This document shows, one piece after another, positions 46,747-59,188 of a stretch of DNA of 64,000 nt. Below the pieces are notes generated by a model, which saw only the letters and a list, made by a program, of their open reading frames with translations, was not told the origin of the DNA and ran no database searches. This DNA is from Rhynchosporium graminicola (taxonomy: Eukaryota > Ascomycota > Leotiomycetes > Helotiales > Ploettnerulaceae). The DNA is taken from positions 431,776 through 495,775 of the forward strand of contig FJUW01000038.1 in the NCBI GenBank assembly GCA_900074885.1. Reading direction: 5' to 3'. The position numbers were made by a program, and so were the translations under genes. Position 1 is the first letter of the stretch, and every line of letters begins with the position of its first letter.

Positions 46747-48001
46747 CTTCTCCTCTGTTCTCTTCTTCGCTAATGATGTTTCCTGGTTGTTGTCGTGTCG
46801 TGTTGTTGATCGCGATCTATTTATCATGAGGGGTTTCTAAAATATGTCTCTGCGAAGATCGATATATTATAAGTAATTTAACTTCAAAATCCAATGCCAC
46901 AAGAAAGCATATCTGCGCGCACGCGCTACCTTGCTGCTTAGGCTAGGGCAGGACTCCAGCATGGCGCTTCACTGGCTGGCATTGGAGATGCATACGCCCG
47001 CGAAGGTTGGCGCCAGAAGAAATGCCCGACCAACCAACAACCTCAAGTTTGAGTGCTGCTTTGGAAAAAGACTCGACTGATTGGAAGCTATTTCTAGAGC
47101 CCTCGGGACTTGTCTGAACATTTACACGTCAGGTGCTGTGGATGCCCTGAATCGTCTATGCTGGTACGTTCTCTACGGTCACAATGGTAGCTTATGTTAT
47201 CGGAAGAGAAGAGGCCGAGAGGATTATCAGACATCTTGCTTCTTGCTGAGGTCCCTGGTTCGGATCGTTTTGGCAGCCGAGATCACCAAAATATCTTCCA
47301 GGTATGAGTGCTGTCAAGTGGCATCACTGTTAGCATCTGTTGGAGATCACGGGTTGTGAGAAGTTATCAAAATTTTCACTATCTCGTCCCCTCATGTGTC
47401 TGGTAGCTTTGATTGCCCAAAATATTCTTTTCGACCTTTCAAATGCTTGTTACCAACCAACAGCACTCTCATCTGTCTATTAGACGGATGTTCCTCGGAA
47501 ATCAGTAGGATACGTGGGAACAGACTGCATATTTCTAATTCTACAGATGAGAGTTGATGCTGCTCAGCAAGAAGATCAAGCTGAAGTTGGTCTGCATATT
47601 ATATAAGCTACTCAGGTGGATTCCAGCCCAAAAATACGTTCATATTTGCTTGAAACACATAAGAAAGATAGCCCACTCATTTTGAAGAGATCGTTTACCC
47701 CATTCACGCAGGAGATGAATCATCAGTGAGGAACGGTAGTTCATCGACCATTCCTTTGATCAATTTCGTCAAATCGTTCCTTCCTCCGATACGCAAGTAC
47801 GCCTTTGAACAGGATTCGCACTTTCCCTTGCGAGGATAGTCTAAATCAAAAAGACAAACATTCACGAGGAGACCAATTTCATACAATATTGGTCATCAAT
47901 ATCAACTTACAGAATAACATTCTATATTTACGACAAGAACACAGACCCCCAAAACGCGCCTGGCATTATCCTTCTACATACAGGCAGACTCAATATCAGC
48001 G
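46747..48001. other. Intergenic, no gene seen
   Basis: Divergent interval of about 1.25 kb. It contains a short imperfect inverted pair (around 47466-47478 and 47545-47557, CTCTCATCTGT / ACAGATGAGAG) that could form a hairpin. No tRNA-like fold or gene is seen. Confidence 0.4.
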
Positions 48002-48601
48002 ATGGTCTACCAAATTACCAATCGTACTCGAGCCTCGAGAGACCGTGTGTACCATATTCGCTTTGCCCGAGAATCATCTGTGGCCTCGACCGCGCCTACG
48101 GTTGATATCACTCCTCCATCATCGCCAGCCCCCCCAGACTTTGAGAAGGAATCAGCCAGATGGTGCCATGGACGAGGAGAGGAGCAAACGCCTATATCGA
48201 GCTCTTCTATAGCTCACGGTGTATCAACGCACGCCAAACCTGTACCATCAAAATATTCGAATCACTCGACGGAGCGGTCGACGTCGACGTCGGAGGACAC
48301 TGTGATTCGTCGTTCAGCAAAGCGTGGTGTTGGAATAAAAAGTGGGTGTGATAAACGATGCACATGCTCGTGCCATCAGCGAGCTCATCGTCTACGCAGA
48401 GCAGGTCGTCGAGCTGGCCCTCGCGGTCACCATGCCGAATCTGTCTTTCCAACGCCGCCTTCGAGTCCAGACATTGGTCCCCTTTTACGAAGTCTAGGAC
48501 GTCAGGGGGTGAAGTCTTCAAATTCACGAAAGAATCGTCCCGTAAGAGTGGATGGTGGCGAAGTCGGAAGGTCCTTCAATGGCCAAAACCCACGGGGTTA
48601 G
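48002..48601 (+). CDS. Hypothetical Arg/Ser-rich protein
   Basis: A single frame of 199 codons starts at an ATG in good context and ends in TAG. The protein has PPSSPAPP and a later FPTPPSSPD segment, Ser/Thr-rich parts and a short Cys/His group (CDKRCTCSCHQRAH, about residues 117-130) followed by an Arg-rich stretch. The Cys/His group could bind metal. No known domain is recognised. The Pro-directed motifs and basic stretch are common in fungal regulatory proteins. Gene status rests on the ORF length and context only. Confidence 0.5.
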   Translation: MVYQITNRTRASRDRVYHIRFARESSVASTAPTVDITPPSSPAPPDFEKESARWCHGRGEEQTPISSSSIAHGVSTHAKPVPSKYSNHSTERSTSTSEDTVIRRSAKRGVGIKSGCDKRCTCSCHQRAHRLRRAGRRAGPRGHHAESVFPTPPSSPDIGPLLRSLGRQGVKSSNSRKNRPVRVDGGEVGRSFNGQNPRG

Positions 48602-49426
48602 GAACAGTCGGCAGGCTCGGATTTCACGTAACAACGTATTCAGGACAGAAGGTCTGGTGGGAACGAACGGATACGCTACTTTGTATGCGACGTCGACGAG
48701 TCCGTAAGAAGTGCTGTGCTACTTTTTAAATAGCATTATCACTGTTATGGCGTCCATAGAAAAACGATTGAGTTTCTTTTTGTCATTTGCGACTCTGGAT
48801 AAACAAAGCGGCGTGAAGAGCTGTGTTCCAAAAAGTGAGTCCAACGGGATAGAAAGTATTTTCTTCTGAATACAGAACAGTGAGACATACGGAACACACG
48901 AGCGCCTGGGGAGGATTCTCAGCAGCTGAGAAGATGTAATGATCCAAAGTTGGAGTGAATAATTTTTCAAAGAGCAACAACAGGTCATGAATCAGGCAAC
49001 AACTTCCAATATCAGGTCTGTCAGCGCGCCAGTTGATCGAATCTGATATCAAGATCAGAAATCGATATGAGTCAAACCGAATTCGATGTATTCGGAGTTC
49101 GAAGTTGCCTCTGTGCTGCCAAGTCATAGCCAAACCTTCCTAATTCAAGTATCCAACAGTATACCTAGGCATGAACATTATCAATCGCGTTGCGGTGTAC
49201 TATGGACTTGGTTCATCTTGGAAACCGGACCAATGACATCACATCTTGATTACAGATACCCAATCGGGTCGCATGAATTATTTTCAGGCAGTCCAGTCAA
49301 GTTTTTATACAATAAATTCTCTTTCCGTGTTTGACAACCCCTCTTGCTACCCCGCGATCCCAAATACAATACACGACTCCTTTGCAAACACATATACCCG
49401 GCACACCTTCTGAACTTAATCACAAA
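48602..49426. other. Intergenic, no gene seen
   Basis: About 0.8 kb. Overlapping minus-strand ORFs at 48719-49133 lack motifs. The right end is the promoter of the oxidoreductase gene. Confidence 0.4.
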
Positions 49427-50569
49427 ATGTCTATCGGAGTAGCTATCATTGGCAGTGGCATCTTCGTAACTGAGGAGCACCTTGTTCGTATTTAACATTC
49501 TAAAAGTTTTACGAGGATCAGCGCTGACAAGCCGGCCCACTTCAGCCCGCAGTCAAAGCATGCTCAAACCTCACTCTTAAAGCTATCTACTCGCGGTCTC
49601 TGAAATCTGCCAAAGCTCTGAACGCTGGCGTAGACCTCTACTCAGACGATTCAGGCGTCGGAAATACCTATCACGACTTACTCCTACGCGAGGACGTTCA
49701 CGCAGTCATCATCGCCCTACCCATCCTCACCCAACCGGAATTCATCGAGGCCGCTCTCGTTGCAGGCAAGCATGTCCTGTCGGAGAAGCCCATCGCAGGC
49801 GACGTCAAGCGCGCAGAGCACCTCATCAAATTTTCTAAGAGTGACAAAGTAAAGAATGGCGCAACGTGGGCCGTGGCTGAGAATTTCCGCTTCCTGAACT
49901 CCTTTCTCTTCGGCAAGCAGGAGGTCGAGAAGCTAGGCAGGATCTTAGGATTCAGGTGGACGACATTCTTGCATGTTGCATTGGGAGGCAAATATATCGG
50001 TAGGCTTTCGTCTGGTCTTTTAGGATGATCTGAAACGCTGATAGGTATGCACAGAGACCGCGTGGCGCAAGAAGCCTGAATATCAGGGAGGTTTCCTTCT
50101 TGATGGAGGAGTTCATTTCATCGCTGGTACGAGATTGCTTTTGGGAGAATCGGCAAGACCTACTTCATTGACGGCATATACACATCAACTCCAAAAGCAT
50201 CTCCCACCTGTCGATACGGTTGATTCGATATGGCAAACCAGATCGGGCATCTCAGGCACATTTTCCGTCTCATTCGGTACCACACTTCCAGGGAACGGAT
50301 ACACAGTAGCTTGCGAAAAGGGTTCAGTGAATGTAACCAGAGGAAAAGTAACTGTTACGTTGGTAGAGGGCAATAAAGTTACCGAGACAGATTTTAGCAA
50401 TGAGGGAAGTGGTGTTAAGCAAGAAGTCGCAGCTTGGGCTCAGGGTCTAGTTGATGGAAAGCCTGTTTCAGCACAGTCTCCTCAAGAGGCCTTAGTCGAT
50501 TTGGAGATTTTGGAGAAGATGTTGAGGAGTGGTGAGCAGAACGGACAGGCCCAGACATTGCAATACTAG
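49427..50569 (+). CDS. Gfo/Idh/MocA family NAD(P)-dependent oxidoreductase
   Basis: Three exons, 49427-49483, 49546-49999 and 50055-50569, give 341 aa. The N-terminal Rossmann fold starts MSIGVAIIGSGIF, then EEHL-PAVKACSNL after a 62-nt intron with a GTTCGT donor. The catalytic EKP motif is at about 99-101 (LSEKPIAGD). The C-terminal half has GGFLLDGGVHFIAG, the usual substrate-side loop with His, and a SFGTTLPGNGYTVACEKGS segment. It resembles the yeast YMR315W-type cytosolic oxidoreductases, with unknown sugar-like or other substrate. It is the last intact gene before the transposon block, about 250 bp away. Confidence 0.9.
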
Positions 50570-50820
50570 GATGTTGGTCAGTGAAGCGCCAGGAGTCTGA
50601 ATTCTCCACATTCTCAAGAGGTTGATACTCAGGAGCTTCCCCATTGGACCTCCGTGTGTCAAGATTCGAGCGTTGTTTCAACACATGAGAATGCACACTT
50701 TTTCCAACCAATCTTCGCCTGCAAGTCCCAGACAAGTAGGCAATGATAGCTTTTCTGTTTTGTAATATTATTGTGTAATTCCGGTGCCCTGCTCGCTTAT
50801 CTCTTAGTTTCCTCTATAGT

Positions 50821-51265
50821 ACAGTAGGGTGCAAAAAGTATCTGCACCCCCCCCCCTTGTAGCTAAGTATCACTTACCCGATTAGGCAGTATATACCTGC
50901 TGCTTTTATATTCATCACTCTTCGTAAATAACACGTCTTTATAGCTATTCAGAATGGCTCGAGGACCTGAATTAAAGCTTTTAATGCGTGCACGAATCGT
51001 AGAGCTTAGCTCCGAGTAGTAGTCAGCTCCTCGAATACACTGAAAATACCCTGAAATACCCCTTTCTACGATTCGGCTTACGATTAAGACTTGGCCTCCG
51101 GGTACGTCAGATTTTTCATCGAAACCACGAGTTAGAAGGCCTCGAGCTTTAATAGAAGAGCAGCACGATTATATATATAATACTATTAATCACGTGAACT
51201 CTTATATCAAAATGCGAGACCTACTACGAGAAGTCGATAATAACTATAAGAAGCGGTATATATAG
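50821..51265 (+). mobile_element. 5' fragment of a Tc1/mariner-type DNA transposon
   Basis: An inverted-repeat-like start (ACAGTAGGGTGCAAAAAGTA, preceded by TA) is followed by a transposase start at 50954 (MARGPELK). The first codons match the helix-turn-helix end of fungal Tc1-type transposases, including a PLSTIR segment and, later, SYIKMRDLLREVD. In-frame TAG and TGA codons stand where Gln and Arg are expected, as C-to-T mutation would give. The frame is cut at 51265 by an LTR element. No other end is found in the window. Confidence 0.7.
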
Positions 51266-51500
51266 TATGACGACTGGTCAGGTTTGGAGGTCTCTCCCTA
51301 TTAGTAGAAACACTTACTACTAAGCGAGATTATACGAGTAGAGTTTAGGGGCCCCTTTTCATATATATACTTCTATTCTCTCTCTACTTCTTAACTCCTT
51401 AGTTATAGATTCTAAAGTAATTCTTACTACTTAATATTCATAGTAATATAAGGTCTTATTACTAAGGTAGTTTTAAGACCTTTCTAGAGTAAGCGTTATA
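51266..51500 (+). repeat. LTR a (235 bp), gypsy element A
   Basis: It starts TATGACGACTGG (other copies TGTGACGACTGG) and ends in AGCGTTATA (others AGCGTCACA). TGTGACG/CGTCACA is the short inverted terminus. It sits directly in the transposase frame of the Tc1 fragment; the 5-nt left flank is TATAG. Confidence 0.88.
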
Positions 51501-54500
51501 TTATCTATAACTCTTTTACTTATATCTAGGAAGATAGTAAATATTTACTTATATTATACCTCTATACCTAGAGCTACTAAACGCAGAAGACTATACTATA
51601 TAGAGAAGGCTTATACTAAGTATAAACTTGAAGAATAGTACCTAAACTAAAGTAACCTAAGTCTAATAAATCGACTACTAGTTCTCCGACTCCCTTTACC
51701 TCCTATTCTTCGGCGACTCGTAATACTTACTATAACTTACCTCTCTCTATAGTAGAGAGTACTCGCGATAACACCTCGTCCGAGTTAAGCTCCTTAACTC
51801 CTATTATAATTAACGAACTTACTAAGTCGCTAAACCTCCCTAATAATACCCCTATATTAATAGTAACTATAAGTAACTTATAAGAAGACTACGCTTACTA
51901 GCTATAAGAGGCAGAAAGGAAGCTCGCAGAGGAGAGATAATTAAACGTTAACTTATCTGCAGAATTACGCTAGTTATAAGATAAGTTCCTAGAACTACGC
52001 TAGTTAATTACTTAGCGCTCTACTAAGTCTATATTATTTAATAACGTTTAATCGCGTATAATACTACTATTATTAATTAAAGAAGATAACGCTACTCTTA
52101 CGCCTAATAATCGTTATCAAGAATAATCTACCGGAGGAATATTATTAATATTATATACTACGCATATAAAGAAGATACTAAACTTTCTAAATAAGCTCTC
52201 TAATAGAATCGACTACTCTCTAAAACTCTAGGAAGTATAAATACGTAACGCTCTCCGGCGCTACTCTAGCTACTTTATCGATAAAGATTACTATAAAGAT
52301 TAGTTACTTAACTAAATAGAAAGAATAGCTAGAACTTACCTAGAACTCTCGTTCTTAGAACTAGAATATAATAAAGAAAGTAATATAATCGATTCACTCG
52401 ATATAATCACTTAACTTATCTCCTTCTTATCTAATCTATACGACTAATAAACTATAAGAGCTAGCTACTCCGCGCTAAAGATAGATTATAAGTAGACCTT
52501 CTAGACGTTCTACTATAAGTTTTATACGCTAGCTCGTAAAGCTAAAGTAAATAATTAATCGACTCTGAAAATAGACTTATAGGAGAAGCTACCTATATAG
52601 CTACGGAAATAGCTCTTCTAATAGTATCGAACGTTAAGGATACTAGAAGAATACGTTAAGGCTATATAAGCTAAAGACTAAGGTTAATTTATTAAAAAGA
52701 CTTACTATTCCGAGTCTTTAGCTAAAGCTAGCGCGACTCGAGAACGCCCTATAAATACCTCCTCCTAGCGCTATAATACTAACTCCTCTTCTTATCCGCA
52801 AATTAGTCTTCTTACGCCCGAGAACACTAGTATAACTAGTAAATAAGCACTATACTCTATACGAAACGATACGCCTTATGTATAATCGCTAGCGAATACT
52901 CCTTATCACTTTACGCTTACCTTATACTTACGCTCGTCGTTAGCTCGACTTAATACTCCGTATCGAATTAACGTAATTAACGCTAATAACGATATTAATA
53001 GCAAGCTAGAAGATAATAATAATAAAGAAATATATAATAATACCTAAAAGTATATTAAACTACTAGTAAAAGACTACGCCTAGGGAAAGACTCCTTCCTA
53101 AGTAATATATAAGATATACGATATCTTAACCTTACGAAGCTTCTTAGTAGTTAATCGTTTACTATACGTGCTACTCTTACTAAGAATAGACTCTCGTATA
53201 AGCTACCTATACTTCTCGATTCTAGAGCTAATAGATATTATTTTATTAATTATTCTTTTCTTAAATCTCTTTCCTTCTTCTTAAAACCTTTAATTTACCC
53301 TCTACTAAACGTAATTCCTATTAAAGGCTTTAATAGCGTTAATAGTAGTACTATTAGTTACTATATAATACTTAATTTAATAATAGATTATTACGTTTAA
53401 GTATTTACTCTCTTTCTTATTACTACTCTCGGAAACTATAGTATTATACTCGGAAGGACTTAGTTTTCGGAATATTAAGTACTCTTAGATACCTCTAAAC
53501 GATAAATCATTTAGTTACTATATACTCCTCCTAGTAACGTTTATAGCTTTCTGATCGAGATTAAGGACTTATATAAATACTATATCTACTAGCGCTACTA
53601 ACATAACGCTAACGAACGAAACGAACGCCTTAATTAGTTCTAGGAAGCGTACGAGGAATAGCGAAGCGTAGCTAACTCTCTTATTAATATTCGAGCTATT
53701 ATTAACTCTATCTCTATTATTAAATAACTATTACTAGCTCAGAAGCGAATTTCTAAGGAGACTTATAGCTATAAAAATATCTAAAACTCTCCCCTAGAGA
53801 GTATTCTATAGGTAACTAACCCTCTATTACTACTACTAATTAGTTAGGACTATTTCTCCGGCGTTTATACTACTTATTATAAATATAATAAGCCTAAGTA
53901 TTTATTACCTGAAGAATAAGAATAGAGTAGTAAAGAGAAGTCTTTATACTCTAGAGAAGCTACTAATATATAGCCGAAGTATATACGATTTAGCGATATT
54001 ATCGCTTATATCCCGCGTGAATCTCTACTTTAACCTTAATTAGAAGTCTCTATGTTAAAGACTTATATATAAGACTACGCCTATATAATTTATACTATAG
54101 ACTAATAGTTACTCGGAATATTATCTCGCGACTTAATAAAAGCTACTTAAAGTATAAAAATAGTTATTATAATATTTCGGAAGCGATAAAGATTACCTCG
54201 TATACTTAGACCTCTTCTAGAGCTTCCTACGCTAGAGATTTACACGATTAGTAGCTTAGCTTTCTATCTCTTATATAAACGCTAGAAGTTTTCTAATAAT
54301 AAGATCTTCTTTACTACCCTTTATAAGGTAGATAAGCTTCTTAATAACCGAATCGTAGTTTAGTAATATAATACTACTATTATATCTTTGATTATCGACC
54401 TTACGGAATATTATAAAACCGCCTAGTAATTTACTATTAGCTTAAGCGAATTAGATTCAGAACTATAGATCCCTTACGAATATAGCTAGTAGGTATACGT

Positions 54501-55456
54501 CTTTTCTAAGGAAGCTAGCGATATTCTCCCTCCTTATCGCTTATATAATTACTGAATTAAGCTTAAGGAAAGGGCTAAGAAGAACTTTAAATACTCCTCC
54601 TTATATAAGATATTAGCTAAAGAACTTAAAGTCGTTAAGGCGTATATTACTAATAACTTAGCTAAAGGTTTTATCGAACCTTCTTAAGTACTATACGCTA
54701 TACTTATTCTTTTTATTAAGAAAGCTAATAGAAGTCTAAGATTCTATATCGACTTTCGCGCACTTAATAACCTTACGAGGAAGGATTAATATCTACTACT
54801 ATTAATCGATAAAACGCTAGCTAGAATCTCTACTACTAAGATATTAACTAAAATAGATATTCGCAAGGAATTCTACCGAATTCGAATAGATCTAGCCTCT
54901 AAAGAGTATACGACCTTCCGGACCTATTATAGTATATATAAGTATAAGGTACTTCCTTTCGGTCTAACTAACAGCTCTGCGACGTACTAGCGATATATGA
55001 ATAATATCTTATTCGACTACTTAGACGACTTCTATATAGTATATCTAGACGATATTCTGATTTACTCTAACGACTTACTATAGTATTAATTATACGTATA
55101 TAAGGTGCTATAACGATTGCAAGACGCTAGATTATAAGCTGACCTTAAGAAGTATGAATTTAATATTACTTATATTAAATACCTTAGATTTATTATCTCT
55201 ACTTCTAGGATCGAGGTAGACTCTAAGAAGGTTAATATTATATAATCTTAGAATTACCTAACTATAGTTAAGGGCGTATAATTATTCTTAGGCTTTTATA
55301 ACTTCTACTAACGATTTATTAAGGACTACGGAATTATCGTAAAACCTCTTATATAACTTACTAAAAATAACGTATTATTTCGGTTCGCTAGGGAGTGTAA
55401 AGATGCCTTTAATCACCTAAAGTATACTCTCACTTCGGTACTATTTCTCTACTACT
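51501..55456 (+). mobile_element. Ty3/gypsy element A, internal part (gag to RT), mutated
   Basis: AT-rich, TpA-rich sequence with dense stops in all frames. The gag-like part occupies the first 1.4 kb. Reverse transcriptase pieces are legible around 54740-55060: FYIDFRALNN, LTKIDIR, PFGLTNSSATY, a TAG at 54988 where Gln is expected, and the catalytic YLDD at 55042-55053. It breaks at 55456 in the CTACT sequence, where LTR b follows. Confidence 0.85.
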
Positions 55457-55691
55457 TGTGACGACTGGTCAGGTTTAGAGGTCTCTCCCTATTAGTAGAA
55501 ATACTTACTACTAAGCGAGATTATATAAGTAGAGTTTAGGGGCCCCTTTTCATATATATACTTCTATTCTCTCTCTACTTCTTCACTCCTTAGTTATAGA
55601 TTCTTAAGTGATTCTTACTACTTTATATTTATAATAATATAAGGTCTTATTACTTAGGTAGTTTTAAGACTTTTCTAGAGTAAGCGTTATA
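55457..55691 (+). repeat. LTR b (235 bp), gypsy element B
   Basis: Starts TGTGACGACTGG and lines up with LTR a over its full length. Its left flank is CTACT, the same five bases that follow LTR d at 57768. Confidence 0.88.
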
Positions 55692-57104
55692 TTATCTATA
55701 ACTCTTTTACTTATATCTAGGAAGATAGTAAATATCTACTTATATTATACTTCTATACTTAGAGCTACTAAACGTAGGAGACTACGCTATATAGAGAAGG
55801 CTTATACTAAGTATAAACTTAAAGAATAGTACTTAAACTAAAGTAACTTAAGTCTGATAAATTAACTACTAGTTCTCTGATTCTTTCTACTTCTCATTCT
55901 TCGGCGACTTATAATACTCGCTATAACTTACTTCTCTTTATAGTAGAGAGTACTCGCGATAACGCCTTATCCGAGTTAAGCTCTCTAACTCCTATTATAA
56001 TTAACGAACTTACTAAGTTGCTAAACCTCCCCGATAATACCCTTATATTAATAGTAACTATAAGTAACTTATAGGAAGACCGCGCTTACTAGCTATAAGA
56101 AGTAGAAAGGAAACTCATAGAGGAGAGATAATTAAACGCCGACTTATCTGCAGAACTATACTAGTTATAAGACGAGTTCCTAGAATTATACTAGTTAACT
56201 ACTTAGCGCTCTACTAAGTCTATATCGTTTAATAACGTTTAATCGCGTATAATACTACTACTATTAATTAAAGAAGATAACGCTACTTTTACGCTTAATA
56301 ATTATCGTTAAGAATAATCTACTAGAGGAATATTATTAATATTATACGCTACGCGTATAGAGAAGATACCGAACCTTCTAAATAAGCTCTCTAATAGAAT
56401 CGATTACTCTCTAAAACTCTAGGAAGTGTAGATATATAACGCCCTCTAGCGCTACTCTAGCTACTTTATCGATAAAGATTACTATAAAGATTAGTTACTT
56501 AACTAAACGGAAGGAATAGCTAGAACTTACTTAGAACCCTTATTCTTAGAACTAGAATATAATAAAGAAAGTAATATAATTAATTCACTCGATATAATCA
56601 CTTAACTCGTTTCCTTCTTATTTAATCTATACGACTAATAAACTATAAGAGCTAGCTACTCCGCGCTAAAGATAGATTATAAGTAGACTTTCTAGATGTT
56701 CTACTACGAGTTTCGTACGCTAGCTCGTAAAGCTAGAGTAAATAATTAATCGACTCTGAAAATAGACTTATAAGAGAAGCTACTTATATAGCTACGGAAA
56801 TAGCTCTTCTAATAGTACTGAATATTAAGGATACTAGAAGAATATATTAAAGCTATATAAGCTAAAGACTAAGGTTAATTTATTAAAAAGACTTACTATT
56901 CCGAGTCTTCGGCTAAGGCTAGCGCGACTCGGGAACGCCCTATAAATACCTTCTCCTAGCGCTATAGTACTAACTCCTCTTCTTATCTGTAAATTAATCT
57001 TCTTACGCCTGAGAACACTAGTACGACTAGTAAATAAGTATTATACTTTATATAAAACGATATGCCTTATATATAATCGCTAGCGAATACTCCTTATCAC
57101 TTTA
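55692..57104 (+). mobile_element. Gypsy element B, gag part
   Basis: Homologous base by base to 51501-52913 of element A, with many scattered transitions. It stops at CTTTA, and the continuation of the same coding region resumes at 59189 after the CTTTA repeat. Confidence 0.85.
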
Positions 57105-57339
57105 TATGACGACTGGTCAGGTTTGGAGGTCTCTCCCTATTAGTAGAAACACTTACTACTAAGCGAGATTATACGAGTAGAGTTTAGGGGCCCCTTTTTA
57201 TATATATACTTCTATTCTCTCTCTACTTCTTTACTTCTTAGTTATAGACTCTTAAGTGATTCTTACTACTTTATATTTATAGTAATATAAGGTCTTATTA
57301 CTTAGGTAGTTTTAAGACTTTTCTAGAGTAAGCGTTATA
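57105..57339 (+). repeat. LTR c (235 bp)
   Basis: Starts TATGACGACTGG. The left flank CTTTA is repeated directly after LTR e (59189-59193), so the pair c and e looks like the ends of an insertion into element B. Confidence 0.88.
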
Positions 57340-57532
57340 TTATCTATAACTCTTTTACTTACGTCTAGGAAGATAGTAAATATCTACTTATATTATACCT
57401 TTATACTTAGAGCTACTAAACGCAGGAGATTACGCTATATAGAGAAGGCTTATACTAAGTATAAACTTAAAGAATAGTACTTAAACCGAAGTAACCTAAG
57501 CCCGATAAATCGACTACTAGTTCTCCGACTCC
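57340..57532 (+). mobile_element. Gag start fragment, element X
   Basis: About 190 bp matching the first part of the A and B internal regions. It ends abruptly at ...CCGACTCC, where LTR d begins. Most of the internal region expected after it is missing. Confidence 0.8.
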
Positions 57533-57767
57533 TGTGACGACTGGTCAGGTTTAGAGGTCTCTCCCTATTAGTGGAAACACTTACTGCTAAGCGAGATTAC
57601 ACAAGTAGAGTTTAGGGGCCCCTTTTCATATATATACTTCTATTCTCTCTCTACTTCTAGACTCCTTAGTTATAGATTCTTAAGTGATTCTTACTACTTT
57701 ATATTTATAGTAATATAAGGTCTTATTACTTAGGTAGTTTTAAGACCTTTCTAGAGCAAGCGTCATA
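57533..57767 (+). repeat. LTR d (235 bp)
   Basis: Starts TGTGACGACTGG and ends CGTCATA. Left flank ACTCC does not match right flank CTACT, so it is not a simple solo LTR at this site. CTACT matches the left flank of LTR b. Confidence 0.88.
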
Positions 57768-58953
57768 CTACTATTAGTAATATCTACCTTATATAATCGA
57801 AATAGACGCTAGTGATAGAGTAATAGCAGGTGTACTATCGTAATAGTATAACGAAGACTAGTTCTTAGTAGCTTACTTCTCTAAGACTATACTACCTACC
57901 GAGCTTAATTACGCTATTCACGATAAGGAAATACTTATAATTATACGATCTTTTAGTAACTAGAGATCTAAGCTCGTAAGCGTATTATATTAGATCCGCG
58001 TTATTACTAATTATAAAGCTCTTAAGTACTTCATAACCTCTAAATAGCTAAATATATAATAAGCTCGATAAGCCGAGCTACTCGTAGATTATAACTTTAT
58101 AATTACCTATCGACCTAGGAAGTATAATCTACTCGCTAATGCTCTCTCTCGTAGAACAGATAAATTAGATAACTAGAATAATACTAAAAGAACCTAGCGT
58201 TTATAGTAGCTACTATACGAAGACTAAATCGATCTAGTATTACTTATAAGTAACCTCCGGAATAGCTCTAACTCTATAGATAACTTTAAGCTTATTAACG
58301 CCTTAGAAGTCGCTAACTTATTACTAGTCTTTTCTATAGTATAGTAAGTACTTAACGCTAATCGCATTACGCTATTACTCTAAGCTTTATAGAAATAAGC
58401 TCTTTCCGCTACTCTTAGAAAACTAACTATAGAAAAAGATCTTCTACTCTATAAAGGAAAACTAATTATACTTAATATCTTATACTTTCGTACGCTACTT
58501 ATACGCGAAGTATATAACTAATTAGAGACTACCTATCTAAGTGCAAAGAAGACTTTATAACTATTAGTATTATAATACTAATAGCACGGAATCGCTTTAA
58601 NCTTACTAGGATAAACCTTACTACTACTATTACCTATTAATATTACTAGTAACGATAAATAGGAGATCGAAGATATACTTACGTGCTATAAGCAGCGCAA
58701 TAGCCTCTTATACCGAGTTTCCTAGTTAAATCAAGACGTCGATCTTATATAGTATAACGCTATAGATATTAAATACGCTCCCGCTAAGCTATAATAATTC
58801 CACCTTAATAACCTAACGTAAGCTAGACTTCCTGCTAGACTACTTAATTAGCTGAAAGCTTTCTACGATAGAATTAATAATTATAACTACCTTAATAGTA
58901 ATAAGAAGATAGATTAACGCTCGAGGACGAGCTTTTTTCGGAGGGGGGAGTAG
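57768..58953 (+). mobile_element. Gypsy pol 3' part with assembly gap
   Basis: RNase H-like and downstream pol sequence continues the coding region interrupted at 55456. A single N at 58601 joins the sequence matching about 62552 to that matching about 63531 in element B, so most of the integrase region is absent. After it come chromodomain-like sequence (around 58665-58800), and the polypurine tract GGAGGGGGGAG at 58940-58950. Confidence 0.82.
58601..58601. other. Ambiguous base N marking an assembly gap
   Basis: The only non-ACGT letter in the window. Comparison with the parallel copy shows roughly 1 kb missing at this point. It is a scaffold or low-confidence join, not a biological feature. 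Confidence 0.8.
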
Positions 58954-59188
58954 TATAACGACTAGTCAGGTTTAGAGGTCTCTCCTTATTAGTAGAAATA
59001 CTTACTACTAAGCGAGATTATACGAGTAGAGTTTAGAGGCCCTTTTTCATATATATACTTCTATTCTCTCTCTACTTCTTCACTCCTTAGTTATAGAATC
59101 TAAAGTGATTCTTACTACTTTATATTCATAGTAATATGAGGTCTTATTACTCAGGTAGTTTTGAGACCTTTCTAGAGCAAGCGTCACA
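58954..59188 (+). repeat. LTR e (235 bp)
   Basis: Starts TATAACGACTAG directly after a polypurine tract, as a 3' LTR should, and ends CGTCACA. The following CTTTA matches the left flank of LTR c. Confidence 0.88.
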
